Shown: positions 22,815-32,683 of the stretch, piece after piece
Layout: the number at the start of each line of letters is the position of its first letter
How positions within the stretch are numbered: position 1 is the stretch's first letter
Source: Blattamonas nauphoetae
Lineage: Eukaryota > Preaxostyla > Oxymonadida
Reading direction: 5' to 3'
Length of the DNA stretch: 35,155 bases
Assembly (NCBI GenBank): GCA_033064195.1
Contig: JARBJD010000543.1
Span: 1 to 35,155, forward strand
Notes under the pieces: generated by a model
Told to the model about the DNA's origin: nothing
What the model saw: only the letters and a program-made list of their open reading frames with translations
Database searches by the model: none
Made by a program: the position numbers and the translations under genes

Positions 22815-23050
22815 AATTAGGAGGTCACCACTCGTAAGTCGCAACGATGGGCTTGATCAACCAATTCTTTCTGTAGACGACTAAACCCAGGAATTAATAA
22901 AGTAATGACGAAAGCAATAAGAGTGAAATAGGAAGGTTACATGTGGATGCGTGAAAATGAGGAAGAAAAAGCAATTTAAGAGGATGAGGTGGGAAAGTGA
23001 CGTTTTGGAGTGTGGATAGGCTGTGATGACCGTGCGAAGGGGCAAGAGGG

Positions 23051-23375
23051 AATGAGCACACGAGGTGAGGGGAGGGAATGAGCACACGAGGGGAGGGGTG
23101 GGGATGATCACACGAGGTGAGGGGAGGGGATGATCACACGAGGTGAGGGGAGGGGATGATCACACGAGGTGAAGGGAGGGGATGATCACACGAGGTGAGG
23201 GAGGGATGATCACACGAGGTGAGGGGTGGGGATGATCACACGAGGTGAGGGGAGGGATGATCACACGAGGTGAAGGGAGGGGATGATCACACGAGGTGAG
23301 GGGTGGGGATGATCACACGAGGGGAGGGGTGGGGATGATCACACGAGGTGAGGGGAGGGGATGATCACACGAGGG
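23051..23375 (+). repeat. G-rich minisatellite, ~27-bp unit, 12 copies plus a partial
   Basis: The unit is ATGATCACACGAGGTGAGGG followed by a G-rich tail of variable length (GAGGGG, GTGGGG, AGGG). The first two copies carry GAGC instead of GATC. Units vary from 24 to 27 bp. Repeated GGGG runs on the plus strand could form G-quadruplexes. The array lies inside the hAT element. Confidence 0.9.
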
Positions 23376-23437
23376 AAGCGACGAGACGAATCAAGAGAAC
23401 GATTCCATTGATTCTTCAGGCATTGACAGCAGAGATG

Positions 23438-23905
23438 TCAAATTCCCCGCGCCTGTTGAAGGAGACGACAAATGTGCGGTTGGTCGGTTGGTGTTTTCGG
23501 GATAGAGAGGAGACGACCAGATCCAAGAACGAAGGAAGCATCGTCGATCGAGAGACCGGAGCAACTGACGGAGACATCAGAGTTCATCTCAGAGCAGGAC
23601 GGCTGGGAGGAGTCGAGATGGTTGAGCGACGAAATGGCTGTCAGAGGAAGGAGCGTCCGAAGTTCACTCGATCGGTGAACAACGTCAATGATCGAAATCG
23701 AACTGTCATCGTTCCCCTCAGAACAGACAATCATAAATGGGGAACATTCAGGATTTGAGATGATCGTACTCGACGAGACAGTCACGTTGGAGTTCGAGAG
23801 TTTTCCAGCCGATGTTCCCATCCATCCGCAATCAAGTATCATCAATGATACCAAAATAGAGCAGTGTGTGAAGATAAATATGAAGTTTGTCGTTTCGTCA
23901 TGGTG
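23438..23905 (-). pseudogene. fragment of a surface-repeat protein gene captured in the hAT element
   Basis: One minus-strand frame is open for about 155 codons and has the Ser/Val/Asn-rich strand pattern of beta-helix surface proteins, for example NSNVTVSSSTIISN, ECSPFMIV and SCSGLSIDDASFVLGSGR, with Gly-Thr-Ser turns. There is no signal peptide, and no convincing ATG fits the start. The fragment is inside the element and lacks both gene ends, so it looks captured and non-functional. The parental gene is not in this window, although the split gene at 1731-6507 is of broadly similar type. Confidence 0.45.
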
Positions 23906-25198
23906 GTTGGCTTTGTTCTTCCCCGTCAGAGACTCATGATGATGATTTTCGTCCACCGACTATATGTGACAGATTCTTGTTCATTTTCCTCAAAGATTCA
24001 GCGTGGTAGATGAGACTAGGTACTGTTGCGCATGAAATTGATGGTTGTTTAAGTCGAGTACGCGTGGAAATCCGTCCTGATTGTTGCACTTTTCTGGGGT
24101 CGGCTCCTCATCGATTGCGAATCCGAACAGAATAATGGAGTGTTGACAAAGTCGCACTTCACGGTTCGTTTCGGAGATTGATCAAAAATATGCTGTGATG
24201 TTCAGAGACTCCTTCAGTTTGATCTCAAGGCGGTTCTCGATTCTGAGTGAATTAGACATTGTGTCGAGTCTGAAGATGTGAACCTTTCCTTCAGATAATG
24301 AACTGACAATGAGAAAAGCAGAATTGTGGACAGTGTCGGGAATGTGATGTCCTTGATCTTCTGCGTTTTGTTTGGAAGAAAAGAGGAGGCGTGTAATGAG
24401 ACTAATCGATGAATATGAGTGGAGAAAGAAAAAAAGATGCATACTGATGTTGTTTGTGATCCAGATTTCTTCTATTTATGTCCATTTCTGATTGGAGAAA
24501 GATTTTATCATCTATTACAGACAAATGAAGAGAAAGAGGTAGAGAAGAGTGAAACGATAAGAAAAAGGAATACTAATATTGTTCATTTTCCATGTGTCAA
24601 TTCAGTGTGACATCATCGAGAGTGAGGAGATGGGCAAAGTGTGAATTGTGGAGATCTCCACAAGTTTGAAAGTCAATGGAGACAGCAATGAGTGACAATT
24701 GGATAAAAGAAGTGTGGAATGGACAAGGGAATTCGAATTGCGATGTAATGGTCTCTGAGAGAAAATGTGAGTCGAAGTCAACATCCGATGGGGAGGACGA
24801 TCCGGACATGTCCAGGACAGGACAGTTTTGTCCGTTTTGAACTGATCACAATTGGATTGTGAAGAAATTCAGATGATTCGTTTTTTCAACAATTGAGTGA
24901 ATGTCCAAGATCGGACAAGCTTGGACATTTCTGCAATTAATGGGTCATTTTGTCCGAATTCTCTAGTACTCTTTTATCATTTTTATGAAAGACAAAATCT
25001 GAATTTGATTACAATTATTCACTTATTTATGAACGAATTCAGTGTCAATCACGTTGATTTAGGCCACATGAAGCACTTCTTTTTCACTTGGACATGTCCG
25101 CTGTCCGTTGTCCGAGTTGAACGTCTTTTTGTCCGTCCGTTGCTCATCCCTAGGATGCATCTGCTTTCTTGTCTTATTTCTCTATTTCTTTCAAGGGT

Positions 25199-25525
25199 TT
25201 AGGATCTTTGATGATCTCTCATCATCCATTTCGTATGAGTATCAACCACGAAGCCAAGAACTCGAAGAAATGAGAGTTTGCCTTCGATGAAAGTCAGTAA
25301 GCTGATGATGGTGAGAAAAATCGGTAATGGAAGGATAAAATTCTTGATTGGTTGATCACTTGGACATCGTTTGATGAGACAAGTAAGAAGAGAATTAAAA
25401 CCTTCCGGTTGCTTTCTTTCCTCGATTGAATAGCTGTTCGTGCAAATCAATGGAATATAAGCTTCCGATGGCTTTAATACTGTGTTCAAAAGTGTTGCGA
25501 TCAGATGGTTCCTCAGCACGTTCAT
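25199..25525 (-). CDS. short unrecognised frame beside the hAT element, possible exon
   Basis: A 108-codon frame from a true ATG (25525). It has a coding-like middle (KPSEAYIPLICTNSYSIEE, FNSLLTCLIKRCPSD) and a hydrophobic helix (FILPLPIFLTIISLLTF). It may be an exon of a helical-repeat gene like those at 7204-15024, perhaps truncated by rearrangement next to the palindrome. A GTATTAAAG donor-like site follows the first ~18 codons. No homology is recognised. Confidence 0.3.
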   Translation of the reverse strand: MNVLRNHLIATLLNTVLKPSEAYIPLICTNSYSIEERKQPEGFNSLLTCLIKRCPSDQPIKNFILPLPIFLTIISLLTFIEGKLSFLRVLGFVVDTHTKWMMRDHQRS

Positions 25526-27713
25526 CCACTGTGTGTCTCATTCACTGACAAGACAGATATCCACTATCGTCTCTTTTCAATCATAATATCTTTGCTACAG
25601 TCTGTTCTTTCGTGTGGATTGATTCAGAAGCCACGGTTTGGGTTGATCAAGCCGATTTCTTTATTTGAGCTTCAATAGGAATAACAACAGAGTTAACCAG
25701 TATTTGATCTTTGCTTGATCTTGACAATAATGGTTTTGAACAAAAGAAACCCATTTTCACGGTCAGATTGTCACTCGATTTTAAAAATTGAGGGTCGGAT
25801 CTCGGAGAATTCGATAGACTCCCGAATGAAGAAAATACTTTCTTTGACCTGTACCGATAACGATAAACCGAAATTTGGTGCTTTGGACAATTATATTCAC
25901 CTTTTTAATCCCATTTTTCCTTCTCTTCTTTCTCCAACAACGTATCGGTTCAGCGTGGCGAAAGCGTTGAAAGGAAGGAACATCATGGAAGATATTGGAT
26001 TAGAGAATAGACAGAAAGAGAAATGGAATTGAGTCTGATCTGGGCATCGGTTCACATAAAATGAAGAGATGCATGACCAAAACACTGTGAAAGCAGTCGA
26101 CTCGTCGAGTTTTGTGCAAAAGTAGTGAAATTTGAGTTGGTCAGAAAAGATTGAAAATGGCAGAACAGATTCGTATCCACCACAATATTCAAATTTGTGA
26201 ACACGAGAGGTCGATCCAATGACTGACTGAGGAGGACAATCCACAAGAAGAGTCAGGGTTGATCACAATTCCAGGAACAAGGAGGTATTTTTGACACGAC
26301 ATTTTTCTCGATTAGTTTTCGATTAATTTCATTTCAAAAAAGTTGATAATAATCAATTCTGCATTAAAAATGAGAGGTGGAAACATCAAATTGAAAACAC
26401 GTCAAAATCGTGACGGGTTCTGGACTTTGACTGGTTGCGGAAGGAGGTTAGTCGGTTGTGTCGCTTAAGTTCAACCTGCCAACTCAACACGTTGAATCCA
26501 AGTCCGTTCGATTCGTTGCTGGAGACACGGACAAAATCTTCCTGTAATAGGTTGCTTGGTGCATCTCAATGATCAGAATGAGGTCTCTCATCAATTGATG
26601 AAGAGCTGATTTGGTTGTTTGTGCTGAGAAGATTTGAAGAAATGATGTCAAAGTCTGGAGTTCCGGACAATTCGATTACAGTTGTGTCTCCACAACGTCC
26701 GTTATCACCAATTCTGCCTTTCTTCTGTGAATAACCATGTTTGTCCAACATTGAAAAATAAAACTATAGAATGATCCTCCCACGTGAACCAGAGAAAACC
26801 TCGAGAAAAAAGACAATATCTTGGTGATTCAAGAAATACAGAACAAAATCAAGTTCATTCTCAAAAACTTGCCTGTTCATGGGTATAGAACAGTTCGTCG
26901 ACTTCTTTGTGTTGTCATCTTGTTCTGGAACGGATTTCACATCATTCAAAAGTTCGAAAACCAAAATTCAAAACCAATCTCCTCTCTAACATGAGAAATG
27001 AATCGACTTTTCTCGTGTCTTCACTTCAAAACATCATTTGATGTCTCTTTTATGATTTCCGCTTCAACACTCTTTTTACTCCAGCTTTTTTTGAGTTGAC
27101 TTTTCAAACTTCAAGAGTTTCTTATTTCCGCTCTTCTGAATAAACTTCGCTGTTTTTGCATATCTCGTGATATTCTATCTTTGTTTTGGATTTCTCCTTC
27201 TTATCGTCACTTTTTTTCACTAATTGATCTCGCACATGTTTTGATCTCGATTTTCAGGACTTACAACTTCCTTCTGACCGTTCGAAGAGGGAACAGATCA
27301 AAGTCGAGGACAATTTAGCAAATTGTTCTCCCTGATGATCACTTTTTCGTGTTTTCCGGTTTCTTTTGTGCGCTTGTTTGTCACGTCAAAATATCTCTTG
27401 AGTTCCTACATATTGAACAAATTCCGGACAAATGAGATTGAAAGAAAAGATCATACAAATAGAAAGTGTTTCATTCCACCGTTTCGAGTTGTAACATGAA
27501 GATCACGCACGAGAGGTCGTTTTGGACGAGACATATCACTAAATATCAATTTTGAGTGTTTTTGGTGATAGAAGGATAGTTGTGGGTCAAGATTTGAATC
27601 AACTTGGTTATTTTGAATGAACTTTGTCCTTTTGAAAGAACCCAGTTATATTGAAAGAGAAAACTTCTTTTAATTCGGATCGCACCCAAGTCAAGTTTAA
27701 GATCCTTTATTCA

Positions 27714-27754
27714 TAGTGGTGTCACCAAACCGTCCAGTGTCACCAATCCGGCTT
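27714..27754 (+). repeat. TIR-like end TAGTGGTGTCACC... in left arm (mirror at ~30365-30405)
   Basis: TCA then TAGTGGTGTCACCAAACCG, followed by a second GTGTCACCAATCCGGC, resembles the termini of the 788-bp element at 32799 (TCA then TAGTGGTGTTAG and iterated AAACCCGC). A more diverged copy in the same orientation lies near 26684-26725, about 1 kb outward. These mark former ends of related TIR elements inside the arms. Confidence 0.5.
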
Positions 27755-28179
27755 TTTTCTTTGAAGGACCATTTTGGTCAAACTTAGAAAAAATTGAGAA
27801 GTATACTTCCTCGCGATCCCAAAAACCACAAAATACCTTGAACATTACGAATACACACCTTTTGTGACATTTTGACCTCATTTCTCCACAACCATCCACC
27901 CGGTTTCCATCAAATAAAAGGCATTGTTATCTTAAAGATCTCGACAAAAGTTGCTCAAAAAAGAAACTGATTTTTATCCAAAGAATTTTTTTATCGAGAA
28001 CAATTTGGGTTTTTTTCTATTTTCCCAAATACCCAGAATTTTGTCTCCGATTTTTTCCAAAATCTTTGAATGGCGGAGACAATGAGAGAGGGTGTCAGAG
28101 TGGAATGACTCAAAGTGGAACCTCCAGCAACTATTGGGAGTCCCTTCGAACTGAAACTGACAAGATCAGAGAATGAGAG

Positions 28180-28478
28180 GTTGAGGGAGACGATCATGGA
28201 AGAGTTGAGGGAATGAATCATCAGGGAGGTCGAAAGGACGGAGAAGAACATTGGACTGTCGAACAGTAAATCAACACATCGCACATACACCATTCAAAAT
28301 GGACAACGTGTCCACTATCACCAACCTCATTCTCAGACATTTGCGGATGACAAGCATCGACCTAACCCATGCTTACACCCAAGTACCACTGGACGTCGCG
28401 GACCATCAGTATTTCGGTTTCGTTGTCGATGGTCAAGCGTTCGTCCAACAAAAACTCTGTTTCGGGTCCCAAATCTGA
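28180..28478 (+). pseudogene. reverse-transcriptase fossil (DIRS- or Ty3-like), left palindrome arm
   Basis: A broken fragment covering the fingers/palm start of a retroelement reverse transcriptase. Seen are DCRTVNQHI, then IDLTHAYTQVPL and the F-G-F-x-x-D-G step leading to CFG, the usual order of the first RT blocks. The rest of the element (catalytic YxDD region, RNase H, recombinase or integrase, repeats) is not visible. The tyrosine-recombinase (DIRS/Ngaro) group is favoured by the IDL-x-x-AY-x-x-VP style, but Ty3-like is possible. It is old and clearly non-functional. Confidence 0.65.
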
Positions 28479-29245
28479 GAAGTGTGTGCCCTCGCTCAGC
28501 CGATCAACAATGGTTTCAAATGTCTCTGTCCAGCGAAGTTCATCACTTCTTTTGTGTTTGCCAAAGAGAAGCGGATGGAGTGTCCATTTGGTCGGGGAAA
28601 AATCCAACAACGAGGCAAGCTCTTCCGTCATCTTCTTTCGCAGCTCATAGAAAATTGGCTCAAGGTCCTGATGGGAGGAAATACTGTTTGGATGTTTGAT
28701 ATTTTTGGAATAAATCTTCATCTTCGATAAGAGCGAGAGACCAATGTGATAATCTGGAGGACAAGCTGGAGAGACGATAAGATGCCGCAGATATTTGTAA
28801 AATGGTTGGACATTTGGATCTTCAATTGATGCTGTACGGCATTCGATGAGAGCTGGCCTTTCGACAATTCATCACTGTATTGACGATGATGAAGAGACTC
28901 TTCCAATGTTGAAAAAAAGAGAGATCCAGACTGAATTATCCGTCTGGTCGTTTGTGGATTGGGCAATATTGTGTACCATTTCCGAAACAGGTGCTGAGGT
29001 GGATCGGGTTGCTCCGAATTGTTCATTTTTCCTCTCTTTTTTATCAACCTGTTCCATTCATAATTGAGTCATGTTTTTGATGAAAAAACGGTCAATTCGG
29101 AGCAACCCGATCCACCTCAGCACCTGTTTCGGAAATGGTACACAATATTGCCCAATCCACAAACGACCAGACGGATAATTCAGTCTGGATCTCTCTTTTT
29201 TTCAACATTGGAAGAGTCTCTTCATCATCGTCAATACAGTGATGA

Positions 29246-29650
29246 ATTGTCGAAAGGCCAGCTCTCATCGAATGCCGTACAGCATCAATTGAAGATCCAA
29301 ATGTCCAACCATTTTACAAATATCTGCGGCATCTTATCGTCTCTCCAGCTTGTCCTCCAGATTATCACATTGGTCTCTCGCTCTTATCGAAGATGAAGAT
29401 TTATTCCAAAAATATCAAACATCCAAACAGTATTTCCTCCCATCAGGACCTTGAGCCAATTTTCTATGAGCTGCGAAAGAAGATGACGGAAGAGCTTGCC
29501 TCGTTGTTGGATTTTTCCCCGACCAAATGGACACTCCATCCGCTTCTCTTTGGCAAACACAAAAGAAGTGATGAACTTCGCTGGACAGAGACATTTGAAA
29601 CCATTGTTGATCGGCTGAGCGAGGGCACACACTTCTCAGATTTGGGACCC
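29246..29650 (+). pseudogene. host-like exon fragment in the palindrome (mirror copy 28464-28868, minus strand)
   Basis: About 135 codons read as good coding sequence: ERPALIECRTASIEDPNVQ, then VSPACPPDYHIGLSLLSK, EPIFYELRKKMTEELASLL and a Thr/Glu-rich end near SEGTHFSDLG. The upstream edge is a CAG followed by in-frame stops, so a splice acceptor is possible. The downstream edge runs directly into the antisense reverse-transcriptase fossil, as if that element had landed in the gene. No family is recognised. Two identical copies exist because of the inverted duplication. Confidence 0.4.
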
Positions 29651-29934
29651 GAAACAGAGTTTTTGTTGGACGAACGCTTGACCATCGACAACGAAACCGA
29701 AATACTGATGGTCCGCGACGTCCAGTGGTACTTGGGTGTAAGCATGGGTTAGGTCGATGCTTGTCATCCGCAAATGTCTGAGAATGAGGTTGGTGATAGT
29801 GGACACGTTGTCCATTTTGAATGGTGTATGTGCGATGTGTTGATTTACTGTTCGACAGTCCAATGTTCTTCTCCGTCCTTTCGACCTCCCTGATGATTCA
29901 TTCCCTCAACTCTTCCATGATCGTCTCCCTCAAC
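29636..29934 (-). pseudogene. reverse-transcriptase fossil, mirror copy in right palindrome arm
   Basis: Inverted duplicate of the left-arm fragment, with the same parts and the same broken state. It was copied when the palindrome formed and was not an independent insertion. Confidence 0.65.
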
Positions 29935-32349
29935 CTCTCATTCTCTGATCTTGTCAGTTTCAGTTCGAAGGGACTCCCAATAGTTGCTGGAGGTTCCACT
30001 TTGAGTCATTCCACTCTGACACCCTCTCTCATTGTCTCCGCCATTCAAAGATTTTGGAAAAAATCGGAGACAAAATTCTGGGTATTTGGGAAAATAGAAA
30101 AAAACCCAAATTGTTCTCGATAAAAAAATTCTTTGGATAAAAATCAGTTTCTTTTTTGAGCAACTTTTGTCGAGATCTTTAAGATAACAATGCCTTTTAT
30201 TTGATGGAAACCGGGTGGATGGTTGTGGAGAAATGAGGTCAAAAATGTCACAAAAAGGTGTGTATTCGTAATGTTCAAGGTATTTTGTGGTTTTTTGGGA
30301 TCGCGAGGAAGTATACTTCTCAATTTTTTTTCTAAGTTTGACCAAAATGGTCCTTCAAAGAAAAAAGCCGGATTGGTGACACTGGACGGTTTGGTGACAC
30401 CACTATGAATAAAGGATCTTAAACTTGACTTGGGTGCGATCCGAATTAAAAGAAGTTTTCTCTTTCAATATAACTGGGTTCTTTCAAAAGGACAAAGTTC
30501 ATTCAAAATAACCAAGTTGATTCAAATCTTGACCCACAACTATCCTTCTATCACCAAAAACACTCAAAATTGATATTTAGTGATATGTCTCGTCCAAAAC
30601 GACCTCTCGTGCGTGATCTTCATGTTACAACTCGAAACGGTGGAATGAAACACTTTCTATTTGTATGATCTTTTCTTTCAATCTCATTTGTCCGGAATTT
30701 GTTCAATATGTAGGAACTCAAGAGATATTTTGACGTGACAAACAAGCGCACAAAAAGAAACCGGAAAACACGAAAAAGTGATCATCAGGGAGAACAATTT
30801 GCTAAATTGTCCTCGACTTTGATCTGTTCCCTCTTCGAACGGTCAGAAGGAAGTTGTAAGTCCTGAAAATCGAGATCAAAACATGTGCGAGATCAATTAG
30901 TGAAAAAAAGTGACGATAAGAAGGAGAAATCCAAAACAAAGATAGAATATCACGAGATATGCAAAAACAGCGAAGTTTATTCAGAAGAGCGGAAATAAGA
31001 AACTCTTGAAGTTTGAAAAGTCAACTCAAAAAAAAGCTGGAGAAAATAAGTGCGAAAAAAGAGTGTTGAAGCGGAAATCATAAAAGAGACATCAAATGAT
31101 GTTTTGAAGTGAAGACACGAGAAAAGTCGATTCATTTCTCATGTTAGAGAGGAGATTGGTTTTGAATTTTGGTTTTCGAACTTTTGAATGATGTGAAATC
31201 CGTTCCAGAACAAGATGACAACACAAAGAAGTCGACGAACTGTTCTATACCCATGAACAGGCAAGTTTTTGAGAATGAACTTGATTTTGTTCTGTATTTC
31301 TTGAATCACCAAGATATTGTCTTTTTTCTCGAGGTTTTCTCTGGTTCACGTGGGAGGATCATTCTATAGTTTTATTTTTCAATGTTGGACAAACATGGTT
31401 ATTCACAGAAGAAAGGCAGAATTGGTGATAACGGACGTTGTGGAGACACAACTGTAATCGAATTGTCCGGAACTCCAGACTTTGACATCATTTCTTCAAA
31501 TCTTCTCAGCACAAACAACCAAATCAGCTCTTCATCAATTGATGAGAGACCTCATTCTGATCATTGAGATGCACCAAGCAACCTATTACAGGAAGATTTT
31601 GTCCGTGTCTCCAGCAACGAATCGAACGGACTTGGATTCAACGTGTTGAGTTGGCAGGTTGAACTTAAGCGACACAACCGACTAACCTCCTTCCGCAACC
31701 AGTCAAAGTCCAGAACCCGTCACGATTTTGACGTGTTTTCAATTTGATGTTTCCACCTCTCATTTTTAATGCAGAATTGATTATTATCAACTTTTTTGAA
31801 ATGAAATTAATCGAAAACTAATCGAGAAAAATGTCGTGTCAAAAATACCTCCTTGTTCCTGGAATTGTGATCAACCCTGACTCTTCTTGTGGATTGTCCT
31901 CCTCAGTCAGTCATTGGATCGACCTCTCGTGTTCACAAATTTGAATATTGTGGTGGATACGAATCTGTTCTGCCATTTTCAATCTTTTCTGACCAACTCA
32001 AATTTCACTACTTTTGCACAAAACTCGACGAGTCGACTGCTTTCACAGTGTTTTGGTCATGCATCTCTTCATTTTATGTGAACCGATGCCCAGATCAGAC
32101 TCAATTCCATTTCTCTTTCTGTCTATTCTCTAATCCAATATCTTCCATGATGTTCCTTCCTTTCAACGCTTTCGCCACGCTGAACCGATACGTTGTTGGA
32201 GAAAGAAGAGAAGGAAAAATGGGATTAAAAAGGTGAATATAATTGTCCAAAGCACCAAATTTCGGTTTATCGTTATCGGTACAGGTCAAAGAAAGTATTT
32301 TCTTCATTCGGGAGTCTATCGAATTCTCCGAGATCCGACCCTCAATTTT

Positions 32350-32683
32350 CTAAATCAAGTTTGGGACTGACTCTCGGCTTTGTTCTTTTTCGGTATTATT
32401 GGTAACGTCACCTATGTACACACCCATGAATTTATTTGACAAAAAGGCAAATAAAAAACGGTTGATTTGGCTGGTTGAGAAACCTTTTTTTTTGGTGGAC
32501 CCACAACTTTTTTAATTAAAGAGTTTTTTCAACGCCCGATTGCCATCTCTCGACATGTTTCCGATGCCCATCCTGTCACTTCTCAACGTTGCGATCCACC
32601 ATCCTCTCGCATTGGATTAGAATCTCTCCTTAACAACTCCAATAACCATCACACGATCAATCAACAAGAAATTTAAATTTCTG
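32350..32683. other. region between palindrome and small split frame
   Basis: The first half is AT-rich. 32540-32640 has more balanced, possibly once-coding composition on the minus strand, but it is interrupted. No feature can be supported. Confidence 0.4.

Larger units (their letters stand above)
22758..25152. mobile_element. 2395-bp non-autonomous hAT element carrying host DNA
   Basis: An 8-bp direct repeat GGATGCAT (22750-22757 and 25153-25160) flanks imperfect inverted ends: left TAGTGAGGAGCAA, right (reverse complement) TAGGGATGAGCAA, followed by CGGACAA on both. An 8-bp duplication plus TAGNG-type termini is the hAT signature. Subterminal TGTCCG/CGGACA motifs are numerous at both ends, as expected of transposase-binding sites. 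No transposase frame is recognisable, so movement would need a helper. The cargo is a 27-bp G-rich minisatellite (23051-23375), a minus-strand fragment resembling a surface-repeat protein (23438-23905) and further weak coding-like patches (around 24182-24442 and 24602-24800, minus strand). Confidence 0.8.
25784..29021 (+). repeat. left arm of a 6.57-kb palindrome
   Basis: This 3238-bp arm is the near-perfect reverse complement of 29093-32349. The differences I see are mostly homopolymer lengths, plus one indel of about 12 bases (near 27080 against 31041-31055). The spacer 29022-29092 (71 bp) is not inverted. No target duplication is visible at the outer ends. The arm contains a retroelement fossil, a host-like exon and two related TIR-like sequences. 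Confidence 0.92.
29093..32349 (-). repeat. right arm of the 6.57-kb palindrome
   Basis: Reverse complement of 25784-29021, slightly longer (3257 bp). Sequence beyond each outer end is unrelated, so the arms are bounded by distinct flanks. That argues against a simple end-of-contig fold-back artefact, but does not exclude one. Confidence 0.92.

Noticed and set aside
23051-23375. CRISPR array
   Set aside because: The units are contiguous with no unique spacers, there are no cas genes, and the genome has introns. It is a minisatellite.
27714-30405. A 2.7-kb transposon bounded by the two TAGTGGTGT ends in the palindrome
   Set aside because: The two ends are mirror copies made by the palindrome, since their outer flanks are also inverted copies. 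They are not evidence of a pair of native ends.
25784-32349. Reading the palindrome as a single DNA transposon with 3.2-kb inverted ends
   Set aside because: No target duplication flanks it, and the arms contain nested older element ends and a host-like exon. This fits an inverted duplication of a locus better.
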